NCBI RefSeq assembly: GCF_024505055.1
Contig: NZ_JANIBL010000041.1
Location: 1-44,582 of the forward strand
Length of the DNA stretch: 44,582 nucleotides
DNA from: Methylomonas rosea
GTDB lineage: Bacteria > Pseudomonadota > Gammaproteobacteria > Methylococcales > Methylomonadaceae
Reading direction: 5' to 3'
This document shows positions 1-9,153 of this stretch, one piece after another. Numbering within the stretch: position 1 is the stretch's first letter; each line of letters begins with the position of its first letter. The notes beneath the pieces were generated by a model that saw only the letters and a list, made by a program, of their open reading frames with translations, was not told the origin of the DNA and searched no databases. The translations under genes and the position numbers were made by a program.

Positions 1-18
1 GATTGCCGGCCGGCAATC
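1..18. other. 18-bp perfect palindrome downstream of norB
   Basis: The first 18 bases are a perfect palindrome, gattgccgg followed by ccggcaatc. It lies 14 bp past the norB stop codon. It could be the stem of a transcription terminator or a dispersed palindromic repeat. The window edge hides any following T-run, so its role cannot be decided. Confidence 0.35.
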
Positions 19-32
19 CGCCCGTCACTGCG

Positions 33-1538
33 TTACGGGTTAACGGCTTCGCTGTCTATCACTGCCGCCGGCCGTTGCTCGCCCTTGCCGATTTCCAGTA
101 AATCCCAGAATAGCAAACCGCCGCCTACCGCAGTCATCAAACCGAATACCATGCGCCAAATCATCGCCTGCATAAACCAGGGGTGATTTTGTGCGGCGAA
201 ATAGCCGGCCCAGGTTGAGCCTTCGACTGCTCGCTCGATAAAGGATTGCTCGTAGCCGGCGATCAATAAAGCCACCGTCATGCCCATCACGCCCAGATTC
301 AATAGCACTGCGGCGGTTTTCCAGCGCCAGCCATTGGCAAGCCCGCCGCCCATCCAGACCTTACCGCGCGCTTGCTGTGCGGCCAGATAAAAGAAGGCGA
401 TATTGATGGTGGCATAGGCGCCGAAGAAAGCTAAATGGCCGTGCGACGCCGACCATTGGGTGCCGTGGGTATATAAATTGATTTGCGGCAGCGTGTGCAT
501 AAAGCCCCAAACGCCGGCGCCGAGAAAGTTGCCAAAGGCGTGAGCGATGATCCAGGCCAGGGCCGGGTGGTTGCTGTTTTTAAATTTATGCGCGCCGGCA
601 TCGTAAATCGAATGTACCACCATGGCGACCAATGGAATCGGCTCCAGTGCGGAGAAGAAGCCGCCGATGGTGAACCAATATTCCGGCGTACCGATCCAAA
701 AATAATGATGGCCCAGGCCCAAGATGCCGGAGCCGAACATCAACGCCACTTCGATATACAGCCAGGTTTGTACGACTTTACGGCGTACGCCCAACAATTT
801 CATCAAGCTCCAGGCCATGATGCAACCCACCAGCACTTCCCAAGTGGCTTCCACCCATAAATGGATCACCCACCACCACCAATATTGATCGACGGAAATG
901 TTAGTCACATAAAACATCCCGGCCAGGTATAAGCCGGCCAATGCTACTAAATCCAGGGTCAACACACCGGCTATACCCGACCATTTGCCTTTGGCAAAGG
1001 TCGCCGCGACGTTGTAAAAGAAAGTCAGCATCACCACGACAATACCGATGTCGGCCCAGCGCGGCGCTTCGATGTATTCGCGGCCTTCGTTAATCAGCCA
1101 CAATGATGTGTCGGTGCCGCTGCCGATTTGAATGAGCAGGTAAACCAGTACCACGATGGTGACCGCACCGGTCAGCACCCAAAATGCCAGTTGCCCCCAT
1201 TTCAGACCGACGATCTCCACGCCGCTTTCATCTTCCAGAAACCAGTACACTGAGCCGAGAAAGCCGTACAGCATCCACACCACCATCGCGTTGATGTGCA
1301 CCATGCGGTTGACGTTGAAATCCAGGATTTCGTACAAAAAGCTCGGGAAGATGAACTGCAATCCGGCCAGCAAACCAAATAGCAATTGCGCCATAAACAA
1401 CACCATGGCGACGGTAAAATAATGCACCGCCAGTTTTTGTCCGCCGCTTAAATTGGGGTTGGCCATGAACTCGGCATGAGTTTGTTTGCAACCGGTCCAG
1501 CAGACGGCCGCTTTTTCTTGATAGGCTTGTAGCGTCAT
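33..1538 (-). CDS. norB: Nitric oxide reductase catalytic subunit NorB (cNOR)
   Basis: This is the integral-membrane subunit of cytochrome c-dependent nitric oxide reductase, which reduces two NO to N2O at a heme b3/FeB site. The 501-residue length and roughly twelve hydrophobic segments fit the heme-copper oxidase superfamily. Expected histidine motifs are visible: RMVHINAM in an early helix, HLWVEATWEV with the glutamates typical of NorB near FeB, HHYFWIG, and HGHLAFFGAY towards the C-terminus for the heme ligands. It lies directly after norC with no gap, so the two are co-transcribed. The NsrR operator upstream of the three-gene unit implies NO induction. The usual activation genes norQ and norD are not in the window, but the sequence downstream of norB is cut off. 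Assignment is firm. Confidence 0.96.
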   Translation of the reverse strand: MTLQAYQEKAAVCWTGCKQTHAEFMANPNLSGGQKLAVHYFTVAMVLFMAQLLFGLLAGLQFIFPSFLYEILDFNVNRMVHINAMVVWMLYGFLGSVYWFLEDESGVEIVGLKWGQLAFWVLTGAVTIVVLVYLLIQIGSGTDTSLWLINEGREYIEAPRWADIGIVVVMLTFFYNVAATFAKGKWSGIAGVLTLDLVALAGLYLAGMFYVTNISVDQYWWWWVIHLWVEATWEVLVGCIMAWSLMKLLGVRRKVVQTWLYIEVALMFGSGILGLGHHYFWIGTPEYWFTIGGFFSALEPIPLVAMVVHSIYDAGAHKFKNSNHPALAWIIAHAFGNFLGAGVWGFMHTLPQINLYTHGTQWSASHGHLAFFGAYATINIAFFYLAAQQARGKVWMGGGLANGWRWKTAAVLLNLGVMGMTVALLIAGYEQSFIERAVEGSTWAGYFAAQNHPWFMQAMIWRMVFGLMTAVGGGLLFWDLLEIGKGEQRPAAVIDSEAVNP

Positions 1539-2144
1539 TTATTTGTCCTCTTCGCCCAGCGCGATGAAATTATGCGGGAAGCCGTTGGTGTCGATAGACG
1601 ACATCCATTTCAGGAAGGCGACGATGGCTTCTGCTTCCGGCGGCGTGATGTCCAGATTCGGCATCTTGCGGTTGGAGCCGTAAGTGCGGGCATTTTTTTC
1701 CGGATCGAGCAGGAAATTCACCATCATTTGCTCGCGGGATTCCTTGGCGCCCCAACCTTGATCAAGCCAGGCTTTGGTTAAATCCGGTGCGTAATAGGCG
1801 CCGTTGCCGAGTAAGGTATGGCAATTCATGCAGTTTTTGGCTTGTACGGTCTTTTTGCCGTGGTCGACCAGTTTTTCGGCTTCTTCTTCGCTCAGAGTTT
1901 TGCCGAACAATGGCGCGTCATCGCCTATCGTTGGTTGATAGCGCTGCTTGGCCTTGTCGAAGCGATAGCTGACGTCTTTGTTAATCACGCTATAGGCGGG
2001 CACGCGCGGGCCGCCGGCGCTGATTTGTTTCATCGAATCGAAGCTTAAAATTACTAAAAGCACAAAAGAACCGCCGGTAACCCAGATCGCGGTTTTTTTC
2101 CAGAATGTTTCCGACGCCCAGCGGGGCGGGATTTGCTCAGTCAT
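1539..2144 (-). CDS. norC: Nitric oxide reductase cytochrome c subunit NorC
   Basis: This is the membrane-anchored cytochrome c subunit that passes electrons to NorB. One N-terminal transmembrane helix (about residues 20-36, after WKKTAIW) is followed by a periplasmic domain with a single c-type heme site, KNCMNCHTLLGNGAYY, near residue 105. The GNGAYYAPDLT stretch after the heme site is typical of NorC. A methionine in SNRKMPNL is a likely distal heme ligand. At 201 residues it is longer than many NorC proteins (about 150) because of an insertion between the anchor and the heme domain. Its start overlaps the stop of the upstream small membrane gene by 8 bp, and its stop touches the norB start. 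Confidence 0.95.
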   Translation of the reverse strand: MTEQIPPRWASETFWKKTAIWVTGGSFVLLVILSFDSMKQISAGGPRVPAYSVINKDVSYRFDKAKQRYQPTIGDDAPLFGKTLSEEEAEKLVDHGKKTVQAKNCMNCHTLLGNGAYYAPDLTKAWLDQGWGAKESREQMMVNFLLDPEKNARTYGSNRKMPNLDITPPEAEAIVAFLKWMSSIDTNGFPHNFIALGEEDK

Positions 2145-2475
2145 GATGACCTCCAGATTGATGATTGTTATGAGTATCTTCGTCGTGCGTCGCGGCGCAC
2201 AGTTTCCAGATTAGTCGCGGCATCCAGCCGTAGCCCAGCGCCATTAACAGCGACAGCACCAGCCAATAATCGTTAAAATGATTGACGTAGCTGAATACGC
2301 CGACGCAAATCAATAGGGCGGCGTAGGTCAGCCAGGCACCGATGCTCAACGCCCGACGGCCGCTGATTTTGGCCCAGGCATACAATGAGGCGTAAACGGT
2401 GGCCAACAGAATGATCAACGCCGCGCTGAAAAAGCTCAGGAAAAAATCGGACAGGGCAACGGGTTCGATCAACAT
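2137..2475 (-). CDS. Small membrane protein, first gene of the nor operon
   Basis: This 112-residue protein is of unrecognised family. It has about three hydrophobic segments: FFLSFFSAALIILLATVYASLY, LSIGAWLTYAALLICVGVFSY and YWLVLSLLMALGYGWM. A histidine-rich tail (HDEDTHNNHQSGGHHD) might bind metal, but this is speculation. It is the promoter-proximal gene of a three-gene unit with norC and norB, overlapping norC by 8 bp, and its start lies 27 bp from the NsrR operator. That makes it the first product made when NO relieves repression. A role in assembly or activity of NorCB is plausible from position only. It has no visible resemblance to NorE, NorD or NorQ. Confidence 0.8.
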   Translation of the reverse strand: MLIEPVALSDFFLSFFSAALIILLATVYASLYAWAKISGRRALSIGAWLTYAALLICVGVFSYVNHFNDYWLVLSLLMALGYGWMPRLIWKLCAATHDEDTHNNHQSGGHHD

Positions 2476-2501
2476 TAAATTTTACCGCCGGAAGGTTTTA
2501 T

Positions 2502-2524
2502 AACATGTGTTTAAAATGCAACTT
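2502..2524. promoter_or_regulatory. NsrR operator between nor operon and nsrR
   Basis: This is a 23-bp inverted repeat centred on position 2513. Its left half-site is AACATGTGTTT and its right half-site, read on the other strand, is AAGTTGCATTT. These match the established 11-1-11 NsrR consensus half AAGATGCATTT at 8 and 10 of 11 positions. It lies 27 bp from the start of the nor operon and 62 bp from nsrR, so it is placed to repress both divergent units. Confidence 0.82.
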
Positions 2525-2586
2525 TTTGGCAAGTGTAAGCGTCATTAACATTTATTTCAAATACGGCTTTAACTGAACTCACCGAC

Positions 2587-3033
2587 ATGCAATTGACTGC
2601 ACACACCGATTACGCGCTGCGCGTACTGATTTATCTGGCTATCAACACCGAAAAACGAGTAACCATTACGGAATTGGCCGAGTTTTTCGGCATTTCCAGA
2701 AACCACTTGGTCAAAGTGGTACACAAACTGGGCGTAAAAGGTTTTGTGCAAACTGTGCGCGGCAAGGGCGGCGGCATTCGCTTATCCCGGCCGGCGCGGG
2801 AGATTAGTGTCGGCAATGTGGTGCGGGAAGTGGAGGGGCACTTTCAGATGGCCGAATGCTTTAATCCTAAAAAACAGGGCCGTTGCGCTCTGGAGAGTGG
2901 TTGCGGATTGATAGGATTGTTAGGCAGCGCTGTAGAGCAGTTTTTACAGACTTTGGATAAGGCGGTTTTGAGCGATTTGGTGCCCGGCCCCCTGCCGGGC
3001 GGCTTGGACGCAGTACCGCCAAAACAGGGCTAA
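2587..3033 (+). CDS. nsrR: Rrf2-family NO-sensing repressor NsrR
   Basis: This is an iron-sulfur transcriptional repressor that loses DNA binding when NO attacks its cluster. The N-terminal winged helix matches the Rrf2 family (MQLTAHTDYALRVLIYLA, then ITELAEFFGISRNHLVKVV as recognition helix region). Three cysteines, C91, C100 and C106, in the spacing typical of NsrR ligate the cluster. The final residues (about 135-148, proline and glycine rich) are not conserved in the family. It is transcribed divergently from the nor operon, with an NsrR operator between them, so autorepression and NO-induced norCB expression are expected. IscR is the main alternative, but the neighbourhood and the operator favour NsrR. 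Confidence 0.93.
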   Translation: MQLTAHTDYALRVLIYLAINTEKRVTITELAEFFGISRNHLVKVVHKLGVKGFVQTVRGKGGGIRLSRPAREISVGNVVREVEGHFQMAECFNPKKQGRCALESGCGLIGLLGSAVEQFLQTLDKAVLSDLVPGPLPGGLDAVPPKQG

Positions 3034-3046
3034 GGCATTGCAATGT

Positions 3047-3131
3047 GTAGGATGGGTAAAGGCGATAGCCGAAACCCATCGCATCGGTTTGAGGATATTT
3101 GATGGGTTTCGCTTCGCTCTACCCATTCTAC
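3047..3131. repeat. Imperfect palindromic dispersed repeat (REP/MITE-like)
   Basis: The left arm begins GTAGGATGGGTAAAGG and contains GAAACCCATC. The right arm contains GATGGGTTTCG and ends CTACCCATTCTAC. The two arms are imperfect reverse complements over about 33 nt, so the element can fold into one long hairpin. It encodes nothing. Its 'aacccatc...gatgggtttcgc...tacccat' form recalls short non-coding repeats dispersed in gammaproteobacterial genomes. Copy number cannot be judged from one window. Confidence 0.65.
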
Positions 3132-3206
3132 TGTTGTCAATAAAAGGCTATTACCCGAAATGCTAGTTCCTCCATTTCAACCTGGCCTTGGCATGGTTTT
3201 GCTCGG

Positions 3207-3845
3207 TTAGCGGTAGGCCCCAACGTATGGATTGCTGCGCATTTCCGCGCCAAAAGTAGACATCGGGCCGTGGCCGGGGATGAATTTCACATCCTCGCCC
3301 AAGGGCCAGAGTTTTAACTGAATTGAGTCGAGCAAGGTTTGATAGTCGCCCTTGGGGAAATCGGTACGGCCTATCGAGCCTTTGAACAACACATCGCCCA
3401 CCAAGGCCAAACGCTGTTCTTCGCTAAAAAACACCACGTGGCCGGGCGTATGGCCGGGGCAGTGAATCACCTGTAACACTTCGTTGCCAACCTTTACCGT
3501 ATCGCCGTCGTTCAGCCAGCGCTGCGGCGTAAAGCTTTTCGATTCCGGAAAACCGAACATTCGGCATTGTTCCGCCAAAGCCTGTATCCAGAAATCGTCT
3601 TCCACATGCGGGCCGATGATCGGTAACGAGAGTTTTTCAGCCAGCTCGGCCACGCCGCCGACATGGTCGAGATGACCATGAGTGACCAGAATCGATTCCA
3701 ACGCCACGCCTTGATTTTTAACGTCCTTCAGTAATACATCCAGATCGCCGCCCGGATCGACCAAGGCGGCTTTATTGGTTTGTTCGCAGACCAGTAAGGT
3801 GCAGTTTTGTTGATAGGCGGTGACGGGGATTATGGTGTAGCGCAT
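3207..3845 (-). CDS. MBL-fold metallo-hydrolase (glyoxalase II-like)
   Basis: This 212-residue metallo-beta-lactamase fold hydrolase belongs to the hydroxyacylglutathione hydrolase-like group (YcbL/GloB-related). The metal-binding motif THGHLDHVGG is near residue 58. Further ligand motifs are CPGHTPGH, LVGDVLFKGSIGRTDFP with the bridging aspartate, and FIPGHGP near the C-terminus. It lacks the long C-terminal substrate domain of classical GloB, as YcbL does. The likely substrate is a glutathione or other thioester such as S-lactoylglutathione, but it is not proven by sequence. It lies 60 bp downstream of sucB on the same strand, with a hairpin between them. Confidence 0.88.
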   Translation of the reverse strand: MRYTIIPVTAYQQNCTLLVCEQTNKAALVDPGGDLDVLLKDVKNQGVALESILVTHGHLDHVGGVAELAEKLSLPIIGPHVEDDFWIQALAEQCRMFGFPESKSFTPQRWLNDGDTVKVGNEVLQVIHCPGHTPGHVVFFSEEQRLALVGDVLFKGSIGRTDFPKGDYQTLLDSIQLKLWPLGEDVKFIPGHGPMSTFGAEMRSNPYVGAYR

Positions 3846-3870
3846 GCTCGGTAAATAGCTGGTTTGCTGG

Positions 3871-3890
3871 GCTCCCGCTTTCGCGGGAGC
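3871..3890. other. Intercistronic hairpin
   Basis: GCTCCCGC, loop tttc, GCGGGAGC: a perfect 8-bp stem between sucB and the downstream hydrolase gene. No T-run follows on either strand, so it is more likely an RNA-stabilising or attenuating hairpin than a strong intrinsic terminator. Confidence 0.5.
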
Positions 3891-3905
3891 TGTGGTTTGG
3901 TGTAT

Positions 3906-5096
3906 TTAGATGTTTAACAGCAAATGCGCTGGTGCTTCCAAACATTCCTTGATGATGCCCAAAAACTGCACCGCTTCTTTGCCGTCCACCAAGCGATGGT
4001 CGTAAGACAAGGCCAGGTACATGATAGGCCGAATCACGATTTCGCCGTTTTCCACTACCGGTCTGTCCTTGATAGCATGCATGCCTAAAATCGCGCATTG
4101 TGGCGGATTCAGGATGGGGGTGGATAGCATGGAGCCGAAGATGCCGCCATTGGTGATGGTAAAGGTACCGCCGCTGAGGTCTTCGACGCTGATCGAGCCG
4201 TTGCGGGCTTTATTGCCGAAATCGTGTATGCCTTTTTCAATGCCGGCAAAATCCAGCTGATCAGCATCGCGCAAAATCGGCACGATCAAGCCGCGCGGCG
4301 TGGTGACGGCAATGCCGATGTCGTAATAGCCGTGGTAAATGATGTCGCTGCCGTCAATGGAGGCGTTAATCGCCGGGAAGCGTTTTAAGCCTTCAATGGA
4401 TGCCTTCACGAAGAAGGACATGAAACCTAGCTTGATGCTGTGTTTGGTTTCGAAACGATCTTTGTAGTGATTGCGCAGATCGATGACGGCACTTAGATTA
4501 ACTTCGTTAAAGGTGGTCAGCATCGCCGCGTTTTGCTGGGCTTGCAGTAATCGTTCGGCGACTTTGGCGCGCAAGCGGGTCATCGGTACCCGCTGTTCCG
4601 GGCGCAGGCTGGCGACGGCTGTAGCCGATAACGGCGAGTGGGTTTCCGTTACCGGTGCTGGTGCGGGAGCAGGCGCAGGCGCAGGGTCTTTCGCTTGCTC
4701 GTTCAAGAAATCCAATACATCGGTTTTCAGAATCCGGCCATGTTTTCCGGAGCCGGCGATGGCTTGCGGATCAAGGTCTTTTTCGGCGACCAATTTGCGG
4801 ACAGAAGGGCTAAGGACGGCTTCTTCGGTTTTTTCGGCTACCTGAGCGGGTTTGGCTTGCTGGGCGTCCAATTTCGCTAGTAGTTGACCGCCCACCACGG
4901 TTTCGCCGTCTTGAACCACCAATTCCACCAGTGTCCCGGATTTGGGTGCCGGTACTTCCAGGATGACTTTGTCGGTTTCGAGATCGGCCAGATTGTCGCC
5001 TTCGTTAACCCATTCGCCGGCCTGTTTGTGCCACGCGACCAAGGTGGCATCGGATACGGATTCGGGAAGGCTGGGGACCAGAATTTCAAAGCTCAT
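3906..5096 (-). CDS. sucB: 2-Oxoglutarate dehydrogenase E2, dihydrolipoyl succinyltransferase
   Basis: This is the core subunit of the 2-oxoglutarate dehydrogenase complex. It transfers the succinyl group from lipoate to CoA in the TCA cycle. Domains in order are: a lipoyl domain (residues 1-75, [11 protein letters not shown] with lipoylated K43); a linker; a peripheral subunit-binding domain (about 97-132, [26 protein letters not shown]); an alanine-proline linker ([12 protein letters not shown]); and a catalytic domain with [10 protein letters not shown]367 being catalytic. The start chosen gives [13 protein letters not shown], preceded by AAGGAAA at good spacing. A start eight codons upstream is possible but lies deeper inside sucA. 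It overlaps the sucA stop by 11 bp, indicating translational coupling. The E3 gene (lpd) is not in this window. Confidence 0.96.
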   Translation of the reverse strand: MSFEILVPSLPESVSDATLVAWHKQAGEWVNEGDNLADLETDKVILEVPAPKSGTLVELVVQDGETVVGGQLLAKLDAQQAKPAQVAEKTEEAVLSPSVRKLVAEKDLDPQAIAGSGKHGRILKTDVLDFLNEQAKDPAPAPAPAPAPVTETHSPLSATAVASLRPEQRVPMTRLRAKVAERLLQAQQNAAMLTTFNEVNLSAVIDLRNHYKDRFETKHSIKLGFMSFFVKASIEGLKRFPAINASIDGSDIIYHGYYDIGIAVTTPRGLIVPILRDADQLDFAGIEKGIHDFGNKARNGSISVEDLSGGTFTITNGGIFGSMLSTPILNPPQCAILGMHAIKDRPVVENGEIVIRPIMYLALSYDHRLVDGKEAVQFLGIIKECLEAPAHLLLNI

Positions 5097-7929
5097 GTGT
5101 ATTTCCTTCGTTGCTGCCATAGAGCGCGGCGTTTACCACGGCGCGTTGTTCATTGAGATGGGTTTTGTAATTGCCGACCGCCGGTGACGCCGAGGCGACC
5201 CTGCCGGCATAGCTGATCGGAATATTCTTGTCTAGCAAATCGAAAAAATGGTGCTTGCTTTGGTACCAGGCGCCTTGGTTTTTCGGTTCTTCCTGACACC
5301 AGACAATATGTTCGATATTCGGATATTTGTCGATTTCGCGTTTGAATTGTTCGTTCGGAAATGGGTAGAGCTGCTCGATACGAATAATAGCGACATGGCG
5401 CAGTTGTTCCTGATCCAGGCGGCGCGCTTCCAATAGATCGAAATATACCTTGCCGGCGCACAACACTATGCGGGTGACATGGTAGGGATCGATATCGTCC
5501 TGTTCGCCTATCACGTTCAAAAATTCGCCATGGGTCAAATCGCTCAGCGTCGATACCGCCAGCTTGTGGCGCAGCAGGCTTTTTGGGCTCATTACGATAA
5601 GCGGCTTACGATATTGGCGCAACATTTGCCGGCGCAATAGATGAAAAATTTGTGCCGGTGTAGTGGGGACGCAGACTTGAATGTTGTGGTCGGCGCATAA
5701 CTGTAAATAACGCTCCAGGCGGGCCGAGGAATGTTCGGGCCCTTGACCTTCAAAACCGTGCGGCAGCAGCATCACCAAGCCGCTGAGCTTGCCCCATTTG
5801 GTTTCGCCGGAGGAAATGAACTGGTCGATTACCACTTGCGCGCCGTTGGCGAAATCGCCGAATTGCGCTTCCCATATCACCAGTTTATTCGGTTCGGTGG
5901 AGCTGTAACCGTATTCAAAACCCAAGACGCCGGCTTCCGAGAGCAGCGAGTTGAAGATTTGCGCGCGGCCCTGGTCTTCACTTAGGTGTTTGAGCGGGAT
6001 GTAGTTCTCGCCGTTGGCTTGATTCAGCAAAATAGCGTGGCGATGCGAGAAAGTGCCGCGGCCTATGTCCTGGCCGGTCAAGCGCATATTGTATTTTTCC
6101 AGTAGCAGCGTCGCATAAGCCAGATTTTCCGCGAAGCCCCAATCCATCGGGATTTCGCCGGCCGCCATTTTATTGCGGTCTTCCATTACCTTGGCGACTC
6201 TAGGGTGCAACTCAAAACCGTCCGGCAAGCTTTGCAGGCGTTGGTTGCAGAATTGGAGATGCTCCAGGCTTATCGAGGTGTCGGCGGGCGTGTCCCAATG
6301 TTTGTTTTGATACGGTACCCAGCGCGCCGAATAGGAATAGATGTTGTTTTCGATAATCGGTCGCGATACCGGTTGGCCTTCGTTGAGCAGTTGTTGGTAA
6401 TCCTGCTCCATTTTCTGCACCATGTCTTCCGTGACCACGCCTTCCGCAATTAATTTCTGTGCGTAGATTTGTGGCGGGGTTTGATGATCGCGGATGGATT
6501 TGTACATCATCGGCTGGGTAGCGGCCGGTTCATCCGCTTCGTTGTGGCCGTGGCGGCGGTAGCAAATTAAATCGATCACCACGTCTTTATGAAAGGTGTT
6601 TCGGTAATCCAAAGCAAGTTGCGTGACGAAAATCACCGCTTCCGGATCGTCGCCGTTGACGTGAAATACCGGTGCCTGAATCATGTTGGCCACATCGGTG
6701 CAATACAGGGTGGAGCGTGCGTCGAACGGATTGCTGGTCGTAAAACCGATTTGATTGTTGATGACGATATGCACGGTGCCGCCGGTGGAAAAGGCACGCG
6801 TTTCCGACATGTTCAAGGTTTCCATGACAATGCCTTGGCCGGCAAAAGCGGCGTCGCCATGAATCAATATCGGCAGAATCGCATCGAAACCATCCGGGCC
6901 GTGCCTATCTTGGCGGGCTTTTACCGAGCCTTCCACCACCGGGTTGATGATTTCCAGGTGCGACGGATTAAAAGCCAGCGTCAAATGAATCGGGCCGCCC
7001 GGCGTGGCGATATTAGAGGAAAAGCCTTGATGGTATTTGACGTCGCCGGTAAGTACGCCTGGCGAGGAGGTGTGGGTGCCCTCGAACTCGCCGAACAATA
7101 CCGCCGGACTTTTGCCCAGTATATTAATGAGTACGTTCAAACGGCCGCGATGGGCCATGCCGATCACGATTTCCTTGCCTTTGTGTTCGCCGGCGCGCTG
7201 GATCAATTCGTCGAGTACCGGAATAAGGGACTCGCCGCCTTCCAGCGAAAAGCGTTTTTGGCCGACATATTTACGGTGCAGGAACCGTTCCAGACCTTCG
7301 GCGGCAATTAATAACTTTAACAGCCATTGGCGTTTTTCCGGATGGCTGCTGAAATCCGGTTTCGCGCCTTCCAGCTTATCCTTGATCCAACGCTTCTTTT
7401 CGTCATCGACGATGTGCATGTATTCGCTGCCGATGCTGCCGCAGTAAATCTCGTTAAGCGTTTGAATAATCGCTTTTAAGGGCAAGCGGTCGACGCCGCA
7501 CAGGCCGCCGGTGTCGAACAGCGTACTCATGTCCGCTTCCGTCAAACCATAATATATAGGTTCCAAGTCAGCGGGGACGCTTTGCGATTGACCAAGCGGG
7601 TTGTTAGAGGCTATCTGATGGCCTTTGACCCGGTAATGATTGATCAAGCGGGCTACCGCCGATTGTTTCTTGACGCTTTGCTCGGTAAAACCTTGCATTC
7701 TGGCCAGCCTGCCCGGTTCTGCAATCGCCAGCTTTTCGAAGCGTTCCACAATCACGCTATGCGGCGTATCTTCGGTGGCGCCGCTACGAATGTGGTCGAA
7801 GCGCTGTCGCCAGCTTGGGCTGATAGATTCCGGATTGCTCAAGTACTGTTCGTACAAGTACTCGATGAAGTGGGCGTTGCCTCCGTACAATGAGGAGGAC
7901 TCTTCGAATTGTTTAAGCAGGCTACTCAT
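5086..7929 (-). CDS. sucA: 2-Oxoglutarate dehydrogenase E1
   Basis: This is the thiamine-diphosphate-dependent decarboxylase of the 2-oxoglutarate dehydrogenase complex. The length of 947 residues is close to the E. coli enzyme (933). Family motifs are visible: [16 protein letters not shown] at the N-terminus, [40 protein letters not shown], a thiamine-binding region around [21 protein letters not shown], and the C-terminal GFEYGYSS...[12 protein letters not shown]. The start ATG is preceded by CTGGATG at suitable spacing. It is the first gene of sucA-sucB. An intact E1 bears on the old view that type I methanotrophs have an incomplete TCA cycle. Confidence 0.97.
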   Translation of the reverse strand: MSSLLKQFEESSSLYGGNAHFIEYLYEQYLSNPESISPSWRQRFDHIRSGATEDTPHSVIVERFEKLAIAEPGRLARMQGFTEQSVKKQSAVARLINHYRVKGHQIASNNPLGQSQSVPADLEPIYYGLTEADMSTLFDTGGLCGVDRLPLKAIIQTLNEIYCGSIGSEYMHIVDDEKKRWIKDKLEGAKPDFSSHPEKRQWLLKLLIAAEGLERFLHRKYVGQKRFSLEGGESLIPVLDELIQRAGEHKGKEIVIGMAHRGRLNVLINILGKSPAVLFGEFEGTHTSSPGVLTGDVKYHQGFSSNIATPGGPIHLTLAFNPSHLEIINPVVEGSVKARQDRHGPDGFDAILPILIHGDAAFAGQGIVMETLNMSETRAFSTGGTVHIVINNQIGFTTSNPFDARSTLYCTDVANMIQAPVFHVNGDDPEAVIFVTQLALDYRNTFHKDVVIDLICYRRHGHNEADEPAATQPMMYKSIRDHQTPPQIYAQKLIAEGVVTEDMVQKMEQDYQQLLNEGQPVSRPIIENNIYSYSARWVPYQNKHWDTPADTSISLEHLQFCNQRLQSLPDGFELHPRVAKVMEDRNKMAAGEIPMDWGFAENLAYATLLLEKYNMRLTGQDIGRGTFSHRHAILLNQANGENYIPLKHLSEDQGRAQIFNSLLSEAGVLGFEYGYSSTEPNKLVIWEAQFGDFANGAQVVIDQFISSGETKWGKLSGLVMLLPHGFEGQGPEHSSARLERYLQLCADHNIQVCVPTTPAQIFHLLRRQMLRQYRKPLIVMSPKSLLRHKLAVSTLSDLTHGEFLNVIGEQDDIDPYHVTRIVLCAGKVYFDLLEARRLDQEQLRHVAIIRIEQLYPFPNEQFKREIDKYPNIEHIVWCQEEPKNQGAWYQSKHHFFDLLDKNIPISYAGRVASASPAVGNYKTHLNEQRAVVNAALYGSNEGNTHEL

Positions 7930-8068
7930 GCAAACATCCAGGTTTTCGGCAAGTTGAACCGATTATGTTAGAACTAAAATGTTATATTACCAAGGACAAT
8001 GTGTTGTAACGGGCTAGTGCATCAAGTGATTCCAGTTTCATTTGGTTGATTCAATATCGGGAAAAAAC

Positions 8069-8764
8069 ATGGCTGATAATAAAGTAGTTATCAAAATTAA
8101 TTATGATAAGAAACACTCAGGCATAAACACGGAGCCGCAAACGGTAACGGTTTGGCATATTCGCAGGATACTGGTTGCGGCTCTGGCCTTAGTTTTGATA
8201 GTAATAGTATTATTTTCATGGTTTGGCGGCGCTGACGAAGATACTGATACTCAGATCGATACCACGGAAAAAGTTCAACAATTTAATACCACGGATGCTG
8301 AAATTGTTGAACGGCAAGAGCCTGCGGTAATAGAAAAGCCAGTGCCGGCGATAGTGCCTAAGGAATCAGCCCACTCTGAAAGTGTTAAAAAAATCGACAC
8401 TGTTAAAAAGCCGGCGGCGATTATATTGGATCGTAAGGTTATCAGAGCATCTTTAAATAGTGAGCCCAAGGATGATGAACCTGGCGAGCCGATTAAGTCG
8501 CCGCTGAGAGTTATTCCTAACCAATCCCAGGAAGTTTTTTATTTTAGCGAGATAAAAAACATGAAGGGCAAGGCTTTGTTTCATCGTTGGTCGCGTAACG
8601 GTCAAATCGTGCATCAAAAACAATTGGATATGAAAGACAAAATAACCAAGGTATGGTCCAGTAAAACCTTGTCGGCTAAAGATAAAGGCGAATGGCAAGT
8701 ACAGTTGACGGATAAGAAAGGCAAGGTATATTCCGAAGTCAATTTTTCAGTAAATCCCGAATAA
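8069..8764 (+). CDS. DUF2914 domain protein, membrane-anchored
   Basis: This protein of about 231 residues has a short charged N-terminus, one transmembrane helix (about residues 33-53, ILVAALALVLIVIVLFSWF), a polar linker rich in acidic residues and prolines, and a C-terminal domain matching DUF2914 (VFYFSEIKNMKGKALFHRW, then VWSSKTL and GEWQVQLTDKKG). DUF2914 has a compact beta fold of unknown function. The orientation suggests the domain is periplasmic. The start at ATG 8069 is preferred over an upstream TTG at 8042 because GGGAAAA precedes it. It is divergent from sucA and followed 62 bp later by an H-NS-like gene on the same strand. Confidence 0.82.
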   Translation: MADNKVVIKINYDKKHSGINTEPQTVTVWHIRRILVAALALVLIVIVLFSWFGGADEDTDTQIDTTEKVQQFNTTDAEIVERQEPAVIEKPVPAIVPKESAHSESVKKIDTVKKPAAIILDRKVIRASLNSEPKDDEPGEPIKSPLRVIPNQSQEVFYFSEIKNMKGKALFHRWSRNGQIVHQKQLDMKDKITKVWSSKTLSAKDKGEWQVQLTDKKGKVYSEVNFSVNPE

Positions 8765-8826
8765 TAGTTTTATTTAGAAACGCCGGGTGATAGAATTGAT
8801 TGCGTTTTTTGATTAACGAGGAAAAT

Positions 8827-9144
8827 ATGACTGACTTTAATAAACTATCCGAAGCCGAATTACAGGCTGTTATTGATAATGCCGAAAAAGCATTAAAAGA
8901 AAGACAATCCAGTAAACGTAAGGAAGTTATTACGCAAATAAAGGAATTGGCGGCTTCTATCGGTGTAACTGTCGATATTCAAGACGGCGAGAAGAAATCC
9001 GAAAGAAAAACCGGTAAAGTTGCGGCTAGATACCGTAGCCCTAACGATGCGTCTTTAACTTGGTCGGGCCGCGGGTTGGCGCCGAAATGGATGCAGGAAT
9101 TACTGGCGTCCGGTCGCAATAAAGCCGAGTTTGAAATTAAGTAA
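8827..9144 (+). CDS. H-NS family nucleoid protein
   Basis: This 105-residue histone-like nucleoid-structuring protein binds AT-rich DNA and usually silences acquired genes. The N-terminal half is a charged helical oligomerisation region (LSEAELQAVIDNAEKALKER). The C-terminal DNA-binding domain shows TWSGRGLAPKWM, matching the family signature W-[ST]-G-R-G-x-x-P-x-W. The loop KVAARYRSPND before it is also typical. The start at ATG 8827 follows GAGGAAA; the first nine codons of the longer open frame are unlikely to be translated. It may help silence AT-rich genes such as those near 27.8-29.7 kb, but that is inference. Confidence 0.92.
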   Translation: MTDFNKLSEAELQAVIDNAEKALKERQSSKRKEVITQIKELAASIGVTVDIQDGEKKSERKTGKVAARYRSPNDASLTWSGRGLAPKWMQELLASGRNKAEFEIK

Positions 9145-9153
9145 TCTTCGGAT

